NCBI RefSeq assembly: GCF_050038885.1
Contig: NZ_CP143624.1
Coordinates: forward strand, 1,426,001-1,490,000
Direction of reading: 5' to 3'
Origin: Myxococcus flavus
Lineage (GTDB): Bacteria > Myxococcota > Myxococcia > Myxococcales > Myxococcaceae
Length of the DNA: 64,000 nt
Notes under the pieces: model-generated
The model's input: the letters and a program-made list of their open reading frames with translations, nothing else
Told to the model about the DNA's origin: nothing
The model's database searches: none
Part shown: positions 1 to 8,542 of the stretch, piece after piece
How the letters are laid out: each line of letters opens with the position of its first letter
Numbering within the stretch: the first letter of the stretch is position 1
Program-made: the position numbers and the translations under genes

Positions 1-2569
1 GCAGCTCCGCCTGCTTCCAGAACACGTCTGCTGGCGTCGAGAACGCGTCCGCCTCACGCTCGCGGAAGAGCGCCTTCAGCGACGCGGGGCGCTCCGGCTC
101 CGGCGCGGCGCACGCGGCCTCCAGCGCCGCCAACGCCTGCGCGCGGCCCTCGTCCAGGTTCACCGTGGCGGCCCAGTGGTCGCTCAGCCGCTGCGCGAAG
201 GTGAGCGAGCTGGGCGGGTCGCTCGAGTAGCCCACCTCCACCATCGTCACCCAGATGCGCAGGAGCAGCCGGTCCCTGCCCGGGAAGTCCGGCGCGGCCT
301 CCAGCAGCGCCGCCGCTTCCTTCAGCAGCAGCGTCGCCTCCAGCAGCGCCTGCGCCTCGATGGCGGCCCGGCCCGCGTCCAGCAACGGGCCGATGGCCAG
401 CTCCGGCTCCGACGAGCGCAGGTAGTGCCACCCCACCGTGCGCGACAGCTCCGGCCGCGACGAGTGCAGCGTCTGGAGCGCCAGCGCCACGCGACCATGC
501 GCCTCGCGCCGCTCCTCCTCCGGTGTGCTGTCGTAGACAGCCTGGTGCACGGTGTCGTGCGTGAAGACGTAGCGGCCCTCCACCTCCTGGAGGAACTGCC
601 GCTCCACGATGCCGTCCAGCACCGCGAACAGCTCGCCCTCGGGCAGTCCCGCCAGCGCCCGGAGCATGGGCAGCTCCAGGCTGCGCCCCGCGGGCGCCAG
701 ACGGCGCAGGAGCGACACCTGCTCGGCCGGGGCGCTGCCCAGGCGCGCGAGCACCGCGTCATGGATGCTGGCGGGCAGCGGCCGCGTGTCCAACCCCTCG
801 ACGGCGCTCCACCGGCCGCCCACGCGCGTCAACGCGCCCTCCTCCACCAGCGCGCGCAGGCACTCGGTGGCGAAGAACGCGTTGCCGCCCGTCGTCTCGT
901 GCAGCCGCGTGACGAAGGCCTCGGGCACGGCCAGGCCCGGCAGCGCCAGCTCCACCAGCGTGCGCACGTGCTCGACGGCCAGCGGCTCCAGGTCGAGGCG
1001 GGTGGTGATTTTCTCGTCCACCGTCTGGAAGGCCAGGCTCAGCCGGCTCAGCTCACCGGAGCGGAACGTGCCCACCACCATGCCGCGCGTGCCGTAGAGC
1101 GCGCGGATGAGGACGTTGAGCACCTCCAGCGTGGCGCTGTCCGCCCACTGGAGGTCCTCGAAGCACAGCACCAGCGTCATCCGCCGGCCCAGGGCCTGCA
1201 CCCACTCGGCCAGCGCGCCGAAGAAGGCCAGCTTCTCCTCGCCCGCCACGGGGTGGGACTCACACGCGTCCGGCGTCAGGCCCGGGAGCAGCTGGTTCAG
1301 CTTGGGCGCCAGACGGTCCATCATCTCCGTCGGCGTCAGCGGCACCAGGCAGCGCACCGCCTGGACGATGGGCGTCAGCGGCGCCTGCCCTTCCGCGCGG
1401 CACTGACCGCGGCCGAAGGGCAGCTCCGCCAGCTTCGCCTGCAGCTCGAACTCCTGCAGCAGCCGCGTCTTGCCCACGCCCGCCGGCGCGCCGATGAGCA
1501 CCGCGCGGGACTGGCCCCAGTCCGCCTCGGCCAGGCCGTTCATCAGCGCTTCCAGCTCCGCGGCCCGTCCTACCACCTCCGGTACGTGCAGGTAGCTGGA
1601 GCGCGCGGACAGCGGCTCCTCCGGCATCGGCTCGCCGCTGGCGTGGCAGAGCGCCTCCATCAGCTCGCTGGCGTCCTGGAAGCGCTCGCGCGGGTCCTTG
1701 GCCAGCAGCAGCAGGATGATTTCCTCCAGCTGAGGGTCCACCGGACAAATCGTGGACGGCCGCGGCGGCGGACGCGTCAGGTGGTCCGCCAGCAGCGCCG
1801 CCGGGGTGTTGCGCTTGAAGGGCAGCCGGCGCGTGGCCAGGTAGTAGGCCATCACGCCCAGCGAGTAGAGGTCCGCGCGCCCGTCGATGCTCGCGCCGCG
1901 CTGCCACTCCGGCGCCAAGTACTCCAGCGTGCCCTTGAGCCTGCCCGGGCTGGGCGTGCCCAGCTGGTGCATCACCCCGAAGTCCATCAGCTTCACCGCG
2001 CCGGAGCGGGTGATGCGGACGTTGCTGGCCTTGATGTCGCAGTGCACGTACAAGCGCGAGTGCAGGAAGGCCAGCACCTGGGACATCTGGATGAGCACCC
2101 GGTACAGCGTGGGCGTGTCCAGCGGCGACTCGCGCCCCAGCGAGCTCAGGTCCTGCCCGTCCACCACCTCCATGGTGATGAAGCGGTTGCCGGCCTCCGT
2201 CATGCCCCAGTCAAAAACCTTGAGCGTGCCGGGGTGCTGGAGCTTCTTCATCGCGAAGAACTCGTGCCGGAACATCAGCACCAGCTCCTCCGTCTTCCCG
2301 GCCGTCAGGCCCGCGGGGACCTGCATCTCCTTGAGCGCCACGCGGCGGTGTTCGTGCAGGTCCGACGCCAGCCAGATGCGGCCCATGCCGCCCTCGCCCA
2401 GCAGCCCTTCCACCCGGTAGCGGCCCGTCACCACCATGCCGATGGCCAGCGAGCGGCGCTCTCCGGCGCGCGCTCCCGGCAGGGTGATGGGCGTGCGGAG
2501 ACGGTCCCCCCAGGAGCTCGGAGGCCGGCTGCGCTCGTCCAGGACAGCTGTCTTCTCCTCGTCGCTCAC
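1..2569 (-). CDS. Ser/Thr protein kinase fused to AAA ATPase (C-terminus beyond window)
   Basis: Large signalling protein: N-terminal Hanks-type kinase followed by an AAA_16-type ATPase and a helical, probably TPR-like tail. At least 856 residues are in the window and the C-terminus is cut off by the edge. Seen: glycine loop GEGGMG at ~58-63, VALK lysine at residue 80, catalytic loop HCDIKASN at 176-183, DFG at 197-199, then a P-loop GAPAGVGKT at 360-368 and a Walker-B-like segment LVLCFEDLQWAD. The catalytic loop has Cys where the usual HRD motif has Arg, so activation-loop control may differ. I chose the GTG at 2567-2569 because an in-frame TGA lies 8 codons upstream and the kinase domain needs this N-terminus. 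An internal ATG (MVVTGRYRVE) is an alternative. Such fusions are common in myxobacteria; the input signal is unknown. Divergent from the protease at 2822. Confidence 0.9.
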   Translation of the reverse strand, partial: MSDEEKTAVLDERSRPPSSWGDRLRTPITLPGARAGERRSLAIGMVVTGRYRVEGLLGEGGMGRIWLASDLHEHRRVALKEMQVPAGLTAGKTEELVLMFRHEFFAMKKLQHPGTLKVFDWGMTEAGNRFITMEVVDGQDLSSLGRESPLDTPTLYRVLIQMSQVLAFLHSRLYVHCDIKASNVRITRSGAVKLMDFGVMHQLGTPSPGRLKGTLEYLAPEWQRGASIDGRADLYSLGVMAYYLATRRLPFKRNTPAALLADHLTRPPPRPSTICPVDPQLEEIILLLLAKDPRERFQDASELMEALCHASGEPMPEEPLSARSSYLHVPEVVGRAAELEALMNGLAEADWGQSRAVLIGAPAGVGKTRLLQEFELQAKLAELPFGRGQCRAEGQAPLTPIVQAVRCLVPLTPTEMMDRLAPKLNQLLPGLTPDACESHPVAGEEKLAFFGALAEWVQALGRRMTLVLCFEDLQWADSATLEVLNVLIRALYGTRGMVVGTFRSGELSRLSLAFQTVDEKITTRLDLEPLAVEHVRTLVELALPGLAVPEAFVTRLHETTGGNAFFATECLRALVEEGALTRVGGRWSAVEGLDTRPLPASIHDAVLARLGSAPAEQVSLLRRLAPAGRSLELPMLRALAGLPEGELFAVLDGIVERQFLQEVEGRYVFTHDTVHQAVYDSTPEEERREAHGRVALALQTLHSSRPELSRTVGWHYLRSSEPELAIGPLLDAGRAAIEAQALLEATLLLKEAAALLEAAPDFPGRDRLLLRIWVTMVEVGYSSDPPSSLTFAQRLSDHWAATVNLDEGRAQALAALEAACAAPEPERPASLKALFREREADAFSTPADVFWKQAEL

Positions 2570-2821
2570 GAAGGGGAACCGGCGGGTTCAACGAAATGCG
2601 GAAGTTAATGGGATATCACGTTTCCTTGCGACAGGGACACATCATCGGTGCCAGTCCGACGTTGAGTGGAGCACCGCAGCCGGGCGCGACGTTGGCAAGC
2701 GTCAGGCAGCGGGAGCCCCGGTCGGACGTCTGCCGGGCAGCCCTGCCCGGCCCCTGGGCCGCGTGGGTGCACATCCTCCCTCGGAAACGCCGGCCGGGCC
2801 GGTCGGCCGCGAGGGTGACGG

Positions 2822-3484
2822 ATGAAGCACGCGGGCGGGTGGAGGACGTGGTGGGTGGCCGGGGTGGGCGTGGCGGTGCTGACGGCCTGCCAGACCTCGG
2901 AGGAGGCGCCGCCTGAGCTGGAGGACGTCGCGGCGGCCACGGTGACGCTGGAGCCAGGGCACTGCGCGGGCGTGGTGGTGGAGGACGGCCGGCACGCGCT
3001 GACCGCCGCGCACTGCGTCGGGCCCGGGGACACCCGGGTGACGCTGTCTTTCCTCGACGGGCGCAGGCTGGCGGGCCGCTATGTGCACGTGGATCGCGGC
3101 CGGGACCTGGCCGTCATCCGCCTGGAGTCGCTGGCGCCGGTACGTCCGCTGGAGGTCGCCCGGGAGCTGCCCACGGCCGGAGCGCCCCTGGTGTTCGCTG
3201 GCCGCAATGACCGTCCCGGTGACCCGCAGGAGGCCCTGCTGGAGCGCCTGGGCCCATGCCCCTCGCTGCCCGAAGTGCCCGCGGCGCTCTTCACCACCGT
3301 CCGGGGCCGGCCGGGGGACTCCGGCGCGCCGCTGGTGGACTCCCGGATGCAGGTGGTGGGGCTGGTCCACGGCGGCGCGGCGTGCCGCATCGCCACGCCC
3401 ACGGTGGGGATGGCCGAGGCCGTGACAACGCTCGCGCGCGGCGGGCCGGCCCTGGCGCGGCAGTCGCCGCCCCCGCCCCGCTAG
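2822..3484 (+). CDS. Trypsin-like serine protease, putative lipoprotein
   Basis: Predicted exported S1-family (chymotrypsin-fold) endopeptidase of 220 residues. The N-terminus is a lipoprotein signal with lipobox LTAC, giving a lipidated Cys at 23. The catalytic triad is intact: His64 in TAAHC, Asp95 in DLAVIRL, Ser167 in GDSGAPLV. Two Cys near the His and others around 146 and near the C-terminus could form disulfides. The length is that of a bare protease domain, with no PDZ or other accessory domain, so it is not DegP-like. It stands alone, divergent from the kinase gene and followed by an unrelated small ORF. The substrate is unknown; it is likely periplasmic or outer-membrane anchored. 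Confidence 0.85.
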   Translation: MKHAGGWRTWWVAGVGVAVLTACQTSEEAPPELEDVAAATVTLEPGHCAGVVVEDGRHALTAAHCVGPGDTRVTLSFLDGRRLAGRYVHVDRGRDLAVIRLESLAPVRPLEVARELPTAGAPLVFAGRNDRPGDPQEALLERLGPCPSLPEVPAALFTTVRGRPGDSGAPLVDSRMQVVGLVHGGAACRIATPTVGMAEAVTTLARGGPALARQSPPPPR

Positions 3485-3594
3485 CTCCCCCTCCCCTCGG
3501 AGGAGCCCGCGCCGGTTGCCCGCGGCGAAGCAGGCTCCGAACTTGTGACGGACAGGGCGCAGCGGACGCCCTCCCAACCCACGGAGACGGCACC

Positions 3595-3927
3595 ATGGCC
3601 GGCAAGAAGGACACGGGCCCCCGGGACGAGCGCCCCAGGGACATTGGCGATGACCAGCAGGCAGGCTTCCACGCCGGGGAGAACTTCCAGCCGCGAAACC
3701 GGGGCCAGGTGGAGGATGCGCAGGACCGCGGCGCGGCGGACGTCGCGCGGCGGCTGACGCACGAGGCCGACGCCGTGCCCAATGCCGACACGCCCTGGGA
3801 AGCGCGCGTGGAGCGCGGCGAGGAGTGGACGTCGCAGGAGGTTCCAGAGCGTGAGGCGCGCGGCGACGAGGAGCCCGACTCCGCCGTCTCGCGTCAGGGC
3901 CTCGTCAGCCCACCTCCCGAGGAGTAG
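3595..3927 (+). CDS. Small highly charged hypothetical protein
   Basis: A 110-residue hydrophilic protein with no recognisable domain, signal peptide or membrane segment. It is rich in Asp, Glu, Arg and Gly and is predicted to be largely disordered. The ATG at 3595 follows GGAGA at a good distance; the open frame extends upstream but would overlap the protease gene, so the short form is preferred. Composition resembles stress-associated or DNA-associated disordered proteins, but no function can be assigned. Codon use matches the neighbouring genes. Confidence 0.55.
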   Translation: MAGKKDTGPRDERPRDIGDDQQAGFHAGENFQPRNRGQVEDAQDRGAADVARRLTHEADAVPNADTPWEARVERGEEWTSQEVPEREARGDEEPDSAVSRQGLVSPPPEE

Positions 3928-4073
3928 CCCCGTGCCGCGAGGGCCCCAACCCATGGGTGGAGGCCGCCCCCTCTTGCTCCAGGTGGCGCCTGAGGTGATG
4001 CTGGAGCCTTTCCGGGGGAGAGAGGGTGCACCGGGCACCGCCGGGCGGCTGCCTCCCTGAGAGTCGGGGTTTC

Positions 4074-4487
4074 GTGAAGCCGAAGGTCCTCATCGTCGAG
4101 AATTCATGGACGATGCGGGAGACGCTCCGTCTCCTGCTCTCCGGCGAGTTCGATTGCACCACGGCGGCTGACGGCGAGTCGGGGCTCCAGCTGGCCCTGG
4201 CCCACCCGCCGGACGTGCTCATCTCCGATGTGAACATGGATGGCATGGACGGATACGCGCTGTGCGGCCGGTTCCGCGCCGAGCCCACGCTCAAGCACAT
4301 CCCCGTCGTCTTCGTCAGCGGCTATGCGCCTCGGACGGACGGGCCGCCCGACCAGCCCGTCCCGGATGCGTACCTCGTCAAGCCCGTGAAGCCGCCTGTG
4401 CTCATCGCCCAGATTCACGCGCTGCTGCGAAAAGAGAGGGCCGCCGCGCCGGCGCCGCCCGCCACGCAGTCCGTGTGGAAGAGCTGA
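4074..4487 (+). CDS. Single-domain response regulator (receiver protein)
   Basis: A stand-alone CheY-like receiver of about 137 residues with no output domain. Seen: hydrophobic strand VLIV followed by Glu9-Asn10 at the acidic-pocket position, where most receivers have two acidic residues. The phosphoacceptor is Asp52 in LISDVNMDGMDGY, a Ser lies in the VVFVSG strand, and the conserved Lys is in YLVKPVK. I chose GTG 4074 because it places the first beta strand at the N-terminus; ATG 4026 would add a 16-residue Pro/Gly-rich extension. It probably acts by phospho-dependent partner binding. No histidine kinase is adjacent. The last nine codons and stop lie inside the first unit of the tandem repeat at 4462-4768. 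Confidence 0.85.
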   Translation: MKPKVLIVENSWTMRETLRLLLSGEFDCTTAADGESGLQLALAHPPDVLISDVNMDGMDGYALCGRFRAEPTLKHIPVVFVSGYAPRTDGPPDQPVPDAYLVKPVKPPVLIAQIHALLRKERAAAPAPPATQSVWKS

Positions 4488-4768
4488 GCTCCGTCTCTTC
4501 CCGCGGACCACCTCACCTCGCCCGAGGCCGCGCCTCCGTTCGCGGCGGAAGAACGGACGGCCACGTGCCACGCGGTTCGTGAGGAAGGGCTGAGCCCCGC
4601 CTCCTCCCACGGGCCAGCTCGTCCGATGCCGTGCCGCCATTCGCAGCGGAAGGACAGTCGGCCGCGTGCCACGCAGTCCGTGAGCGAGAGGTGAGCCCCC
4701 GCCTCGCTCCACGCCAGTTCGTCCGACGCCGTGCCGCCATTCGCGGCGGAAGGACGGTCGGCCGCGTG
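4462..4768 (+). repeat. Three tandem ~100-bp imperfect repeats
   Basis: Three head-to-tail units are visible: 4462-4567, 4568-4668 and 4669-4768 (106, 101 and 100 bp). Each begins CCACGC(A/G)GT(T/C)CGTG and ends CGGCC(A/G)CGTG, with a conserved core around GCCGCCATTCGCGGCGGAAG that can fold as a short CCGCC/GGCGG hairpin in units 2 and 3. Unit 1 contains the 3' end and stop codon of the receiver gene, so the array looks like repeated duplication of that gene's tail into the gap. The region between the receiver stop and the gene at 4860 otherwise shows no convincing gene; a minus-strand open frame through it only reflects the repetition. Confidence 0.8.
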
Positions 4769-4859
4769 CCGGGCCCCCTTGGGTGCGGAACGGGCCGGTG
4801 GTCTCCAGCCGTTGTCACTCGAGAAGCGAGAAGCAGCCACGCGCGAGAGGCGGTGCGAC

Positions 4860-5270
4860 ATGATTCAACTCAAGCGGGCGTATGAAGCCGCGAGCAGCAA
4901 GGACGGCAGGCGCTTCCTCGTGGAGCGACTATGGCCCAGGGGAGTCCGCAAGACGGCGCTTCCCCTGGATGGGTGGCTGAAGGACGCCGCGCCCAGCCCG
5001 GAGCTGCGCAAGTGGTTTGGCCACGACCCGGCGCGGTGGTCCGAGTTCCGCCGCAGGTATGCCGCCGAGCTCGCGGCCCATCCTTCGGCCTGGCAGCCCA
5101 TTCTCGAAGCCGCCAGGCATGGCACGGTGACGCTCGTCTACAGCGCCCACGACACCGAGCACAATAACGCGGCCGCCCTGCAGCAATTCCTCGAAAGCGA
5201 AGCGAGGGCCGCCCCGGCGAAGCCGACGCGAGCCTCGCGGCGGGGCCGGCAACGTCCACCGCCGCACTGA
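4860..5270 (+). CDS. DUF488 family protein
   Basis: A 136-residue cytoplasmic protein of the DUF488 (YeaO-like) family. Recognisable hallmarks are the N-terminal RFLVERLWPRGV segment, the central WF-HDP-RW-EF-RRY stretch, and TLVYSAHDTEHNNA near residue 100. Biochemical function is not established. The start at 4860 is preceded by GAGAGG at a suitable distance; the longer in-frame extension reaches into the tandem repeat and is rejected. The Lys/Arg-rich tail (after ~residue 118) is beyond the usual family end. Convergent with the ureide operon, with only six bases between stops. Confidence 0.8.
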   Translation: MIQLKRAYEAASSKDGRRFLVERLWPRGVRKTALPLDGWLKDAAPSPELRKWFGHDPARWSEFRRRYAAELAAHPSAWQPILEAARHGTVTLVYSAHDTEHNNAAALQQFLESEARAAPAKPTRASRRGRQRPPPH

Positions 5271-5276
5271 CGCGGC

Positions 5277-5621
5277 TCAGCTCCCCCGGTACGTGGAATA
5301 GCCAAAGGGGCTCAGCAGCAGCGGGACGTGGTAGTGCTCGTCCGGCGCCGTGAGCTCGAAGACCACCGTCACCGTCGGGTAGAAGCCACGCACGCCGAGC
5401 GCGCGGAAATACGCCCCGGTGTCGAAGGTCATCCGGTAGACGCCGGGCTCCACGCGCGAGCCCTGGGGCAGGAAGTCGCGCACGCGACCGTCGTCGTTGG
5501 TGACACCGCGCGCCAGCGCCTTCCACTCCCCCGAGCCGCCTTGCAGCTCCAGGGTGATGGGGACGCCGGCCGCCGGACGGCCGCGGTGCGTGTCGAGGAC
5601 ATGGGTGGACAGGGTGCTCAT
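5277..5621 (-). CDS. uraH: 5-hydroxyisourate hydrolase (transthyretin-related)
   Basis: Hydrolyses 5-hydroxyisourate, the product of urate oxidation, to OHCU. It has 114 residues, the usual length. Family signatures are the N-terminal STHVLDTHRGRPA segment with the catalytic His and the C-terminal tetrapeptide YRGS that defines the family against true transthyretin. It is the last gene of a minus-strand ureide operon and overlaps the OHCU decarboxylase gene by 4 bp (ATGA), implying translational coupling. Highly confident by sequence. Confidence 0.95.
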   Translation of the reverse strand: MSTLSTHVLDTHRGRPAAGVPITLELQGGSGEWKALARGVTNDDGRVRDFLPQGSRVEPGVYRMTFDTGAYFRALGVRGFYPTVTVVFELTAPDEHYHVPLLLSPFGYSTYRGS

Positions 5622-6130
5622 GACGACAGCAGCTTCTCCAGTCGGATGCGGGTGATTTTCGCCTGCTCACCGGCCGCGATGCGCAGCTCCTCGTCCGGTG
5701 CGTTGTCCAGCCGCTCGCGCAGGAGCTCCAGCATCTCCGCCGCGCTCTTGCCCGTGGCGCACACCAGGAAGATGAAGCCGAAGCGGCGCTCGTACTCCGC
5801 GTTGCCGTCCGCCAGTCCCTGGAGCACGGCCTCGTCCGCGCCCTGCACCCCGCCCTGCTCCTGCGAGGACCACGCGGCGGTGGAAGCGAACTTCGCGCGC
5901 AGCTGGGACACGTCGCCAATGCGCGGGTGGTGGGTAATGGCCTCGCGCCAGTCATCCGGCCCCGTCTGCTTCCAGAGCCACGCCGATTCGGAGAAGAGGT
6001 GCTCGGCGTCGCGGAAGGGCCGCGCGCGCACCATGCCGTCCGCCCAGCGCGACGCGCCACAGCAGCGCAGCAGCTCCGCGCGGGCTTCCGACGGCAACAG
6101 CGAGTTGAGTCGCGTCAGTCCGCTGCTCAT
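5618..6130 (-). CDS. uraD: OHCU decarboxylase
   Basis: 2-oxo-4-hydroxy-4-carboxy-5-ureidoimidazoline decarboxylase, giving S-allantoin. The 170-residue all-helical family is recognisable from LNSLLPSEARAELLRCCGA at the N-terminus, the HHPRIGD catalytic motif near residue 67, and the conserved Y-RFGFIFLVCATGKSA block. The ATG at 6130 overlaps the allantoicase stop by 4 bp; an in-frame extension upstream would overlap that gene heavily. It acts between UraH and the allantoin-degrading enzymes of the same operon. Confidence 0.95.
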   Translation of the reverse strand: MSSGLTRLNSLLPSEARAELLRCCGASRWADGMVRARPFRDAEHLFSESAWLWKQTGPDDWREAITHHPRIGDVSQLRAKFASTAAWSSQEQGGVQGADEAVLQGLADGNAEYERRFGFIFLVCATGKSAAEMLELLRERLDNAPDEELRIAAGEQAKITRIRLEKLLSS

Positions 6131-7149
6131 GTCGGCCGCCCGTGGACCCGCAGCCGGCTGACGCCGCCGTCGGGATAGATTTTCAGACGCACGTGGGTGA
6201 AGGGCCCCTTCGCCGCCAGCTCGGACTCGTAGAAGTGACGGTGGTCCGCCTGCAGCTTCGTGCGCGGCAGCAGCTCCGTCCATGCGATGTCATGCGCGTT
6301 GGCGAAGTCCACCACCGGCTCGCGCAGGTAGCAGCCCTCGATGGAGCACGTGTCCGGGTAGTTGCCCTTGAAGAAGGCCGTGTCCACCTCCACGCGCTGC
6401 ACGGTGCCGGGGATGGCCAGCTTCACCACAATCCAGTCGAAGCCCGGCAGCACGCGCTTGCGCCGCGTCTCCCAGCCCTCGCCCATGTTGGCCGCGCGCC
6501 CCGGGAGGATGAGGTTGTCCTTGGGAGCGAAGAAGGCGTCGTTGCACGCCACCACCGTGCCGCCGTTCTCCGCCGCCGCCAGGTCCACCGTGCCATCCAC
6601 ACGCGACAGGCGCTCGAAATCCGGCCGCACCTCACCATGGACGCGGAAGCGGGCCACGCCGCCATCCGGGAAGATGTTGAGGCGCAGGTGTGTCCAGCGC
6701 TTGTCGCTGCCGATGGGGAACAGGTTGCGCGTGTCGCCCTGGAGCTTCAACTGCGGCAGGATGGGCGTCCACGTCGCCGCGGCCAGCGCCTCGGGCGTGG
6801 GCGAGTCCGCCATCTCCAGCGCATCCACCGAGGCGTACTCGGGGAAGTTGCCGAGGAAGTGGTTGGTGTCGATGTCCACGCCGCGCACGATGCCGGGCAG
6901 GCCGAGCTGGAGGATGCACCAGTCATGGCCTGGCACGCGCTTGCGACGCGTCTCCCAGCCGTCCATCCACTTGCCATTCTCCGTGAACTTGCCGGGGATG
7001 AAGACGCCCCGGCCCGGCTTCAGCAGGTTCTCCTTGACCGCGAAGAACTCATCGCTGGCCAGCAGCGCCCGACCTCCCACGTTCTCCGCGGCCAGGTCGA
7101 TGAGCTCCGTGAAGGCAATGCGCAGCTTTCCCTCGTCGGGTGCGTGCAT
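6127..7149 (-). CDS. alc: Allantoicase
   Basis: Hydrolyses allantoate to ureidoglycolate and urea. It has 340 residues with the two tandem beta-jelly-roll repeats typical of the family. Repeat 1 has DGWETRRKR with HDWCILQLGLPG; repeat 2 has EGWETRRKR with FDWIVVKLAIPG. Each ends with a FPDGGV or YPDGGV segment followed by R-RVHG. It sits 22 bp downstream of allantoinase, so substrate passes from AllB to this enzyme in the same operon. The product ureidoglycolate would need a lyase or hydrolase that is not visible nearby. Confidence 0.95.
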   Translation of the reverse strand: MHAPDEGKLRIAFTELIDLAAENVGGRALLASDEFFAVKENLLKPGRGVFIPGKFTENGKWMDGWETRRKRVPGHDWCILQLGLPGIVRGVDIDTNHFLGNFPEYASVDALEMADSPTPEALAAATWTPILPQLKLQGDTRNLFPIGSDKRWTHLRLNIFPDGGVARFRVHGEVRPDFERLSRVDGTVDLAAAENGGTVVACNDAFFAPKDNLILPGRAANMGEGWETRRKRVLPGFDWIVVKLAIPGTVQRVEVDTAFFKGNYPDTCSIEGCYLREPVVDFANAHDIAWTELLPRTKLQADHRHFYESELAAKGPFTHVRLKIYPDGGVSRLRVHGRPT

Positions 7150-7171
7150 GATGTTTTGTCTCCAAAATGCT

Positions 7172-8542
7172 TCAAGCAGCGGCGCGCGTCGCCACGGGGC
7201 GGCGCACCCAGCGTCCCACCGGGCGCGGCAGCGGCTGGCCGCGCTCGAAAACCTTCGCCCCTCGCAGGAACGTCATCTCCACCACGCCCGTCAACGTCCG
7301 GCCCGCGTAGGGTGTTATCGGATGACGATGTAGCAGGCGCTGGGGCTCCACGGTGAACGAAGCGTCCGGGTCGAACACCACGAGGTCCGCGTCCGCGCCG
7401 GGCGCCAGCGTCCCCTTCACGCCGGCCAAGCCCACCAGCCGCGCGGGGGCCTCGCACATCCAGCGCACCAGGGACTCCAACCCCATCCCGCGCCGCTTCG
7501 CCTCGGTCCACACCGCCGGCAGGCTGAGCTGCAACGATGCGATGCCCCCCCACGCCGCGCCGAAGTCCCCACGCTCCAGGTGCTTCAGCGCGGGCGTGCA
7601 CGGCGAGTGGTCCGACACCACCAGCTCGATGTTCCCCTCCGCCAGCCCCTGCCACAGCCGCTCGCGGTTCTCCGCCTCGCGGATGGGCGGCGCGCACTTG
7701 AAGTGGGTGGCGCCGTCCTCGATTTCCTCCGCCGTGAAGCTGAGGTAGTGCGGACACGTCTCCACCGACACGTCCAGGCCCTCGCGCCTCGCCTCGCGCA
7801 GCATGGGCAGCGCCTCCGCGGAGGACAGGTGGACGATGTGCACGCGACAGCGGTGCGCGCGCGCCAGCTCCACCATCATCCGGATGGCGTCGTTCTCCCA
7901 GCGCTTCGGGCGGGACTCCAGGTAGCCGCGGTACGTGCGCACATCGCCGCCGGGCGTGAGCCCCTCCACCGGCGACTCCAGCTCCGCGTGGACGATGAGC
8001 GGCACGCCCCGCCGCGCGAGGATGGGCATCGCCACGTCGAGCACCTCGCGCGTCGCGTGGGGGAACTCGTCCACGCCGGAGGGGCACAGGAAGCACTTGA
8101 AGCCGGCGATGCCCGCGTCGATGAGCGCCTCCAGCTCGCCCGCGTTGCCAGGGATGACGCCGCCCCAGAAGGCGTGGTCCACGTGGCAGCGCTGGCTCGC
8201 GGCGTCCGCCTTGAGGTGGAGTGCCTGGAGCGTGGTGGTGGGCGGCAGCGAGTTGAGCGGCATGTCCACCACCGTGGTGATGCCACCCGCCGCCGCCGCG
8301 CGTGTGGCCGTCTCGAAGCCCTCCCACTCGGTGCGGCCGGGCTCATTGATGTGCGCGTGGCTGTCCACGACCCCGGGCATCACCACCTTCTCGCCCACGT
8401 CCAGCACGGGCAGGCCCGAGGGGACCTCCGCGTGGGACACCACCGCGGCCACCTTGCCCTCGCGCACCACGACCGCCGCCTCGCGCACGCCTTCGCCCGT
8501 GACCACGCGTCGGCCGCGCACCACGAACTGCTCTCCACTCAT
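7172..8542 (-). CDS. allB: Allantoinase
   Basis: Zinc amidohydrolase opening the hydantoin ring of allantoin to allantoate. It has 456 residues, normal for AllB. Seen: metal ligands His62 and His64 in DSHAHINEPGR, the carboxylated-lysine candidate Lys149 in AGFKCFLCP, later metal His in VHAE and VHLSS contexts, and a distal SDHSPC motif. The substitution pattern (GRTEWEGF after HINEPG) is typical of allantoinase rather than dihydroorotase or hydantoinase. It overlaps the upstream flavoprotein gene by 4 bp (ATGA). Confidence 0.95.
   Translation of the reverse strand: MSGEQFVVRGRRVVTGEGVREAAVVVREGKVAAVVSHAEVPSGLPVLDVGEKVVMPGVVDSHAHINEPGRTEWEGFETATRAAAAGGITTVVDMPLNSLPPTTTLQALHLKADAASQRCHVDHAFWGGVIPGNAGELEALIDAGIAGFKCFLCPSGVDEFPHATREVLDVAMPILARRGVPLIVHAELESPVEGLTPGGDVRTYRGYLESRPKRWENDAIRMMVELARAHRCRVHIVHLSSAEALPMLREARREGLDVSVETCPHYLSFTAEEIEDGATHFKCAPPIREAENRERLWQGLAEGNIELVVSDHSPCTPALKHLERGDFGAAWGGIASLQLSLPAVWTEAKRRGMGLESLVRWMCEAPARLVGLAGVKGTLAPGADADLVVFDPDASFTVEPQRLLHRHPITPYAGRTLTGVVEMTFLRGAKVFERGQPLPRPVGRWVRRPVATRAAA

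Noticed and set aside
176..2608. Very long plus-strand open frame (810 codons) opposite the kinase
   Set aside because: Arg/Gln/Leu-rich and low complexity, no domain; it is the antisense shadow of a clear kinase-ATPase with conserved motifs.
4462..4768. CRISPR array
   Set aside because: The repeats are ~100 bp and directly adjacent with no unique spacers, and no cas gene is present.
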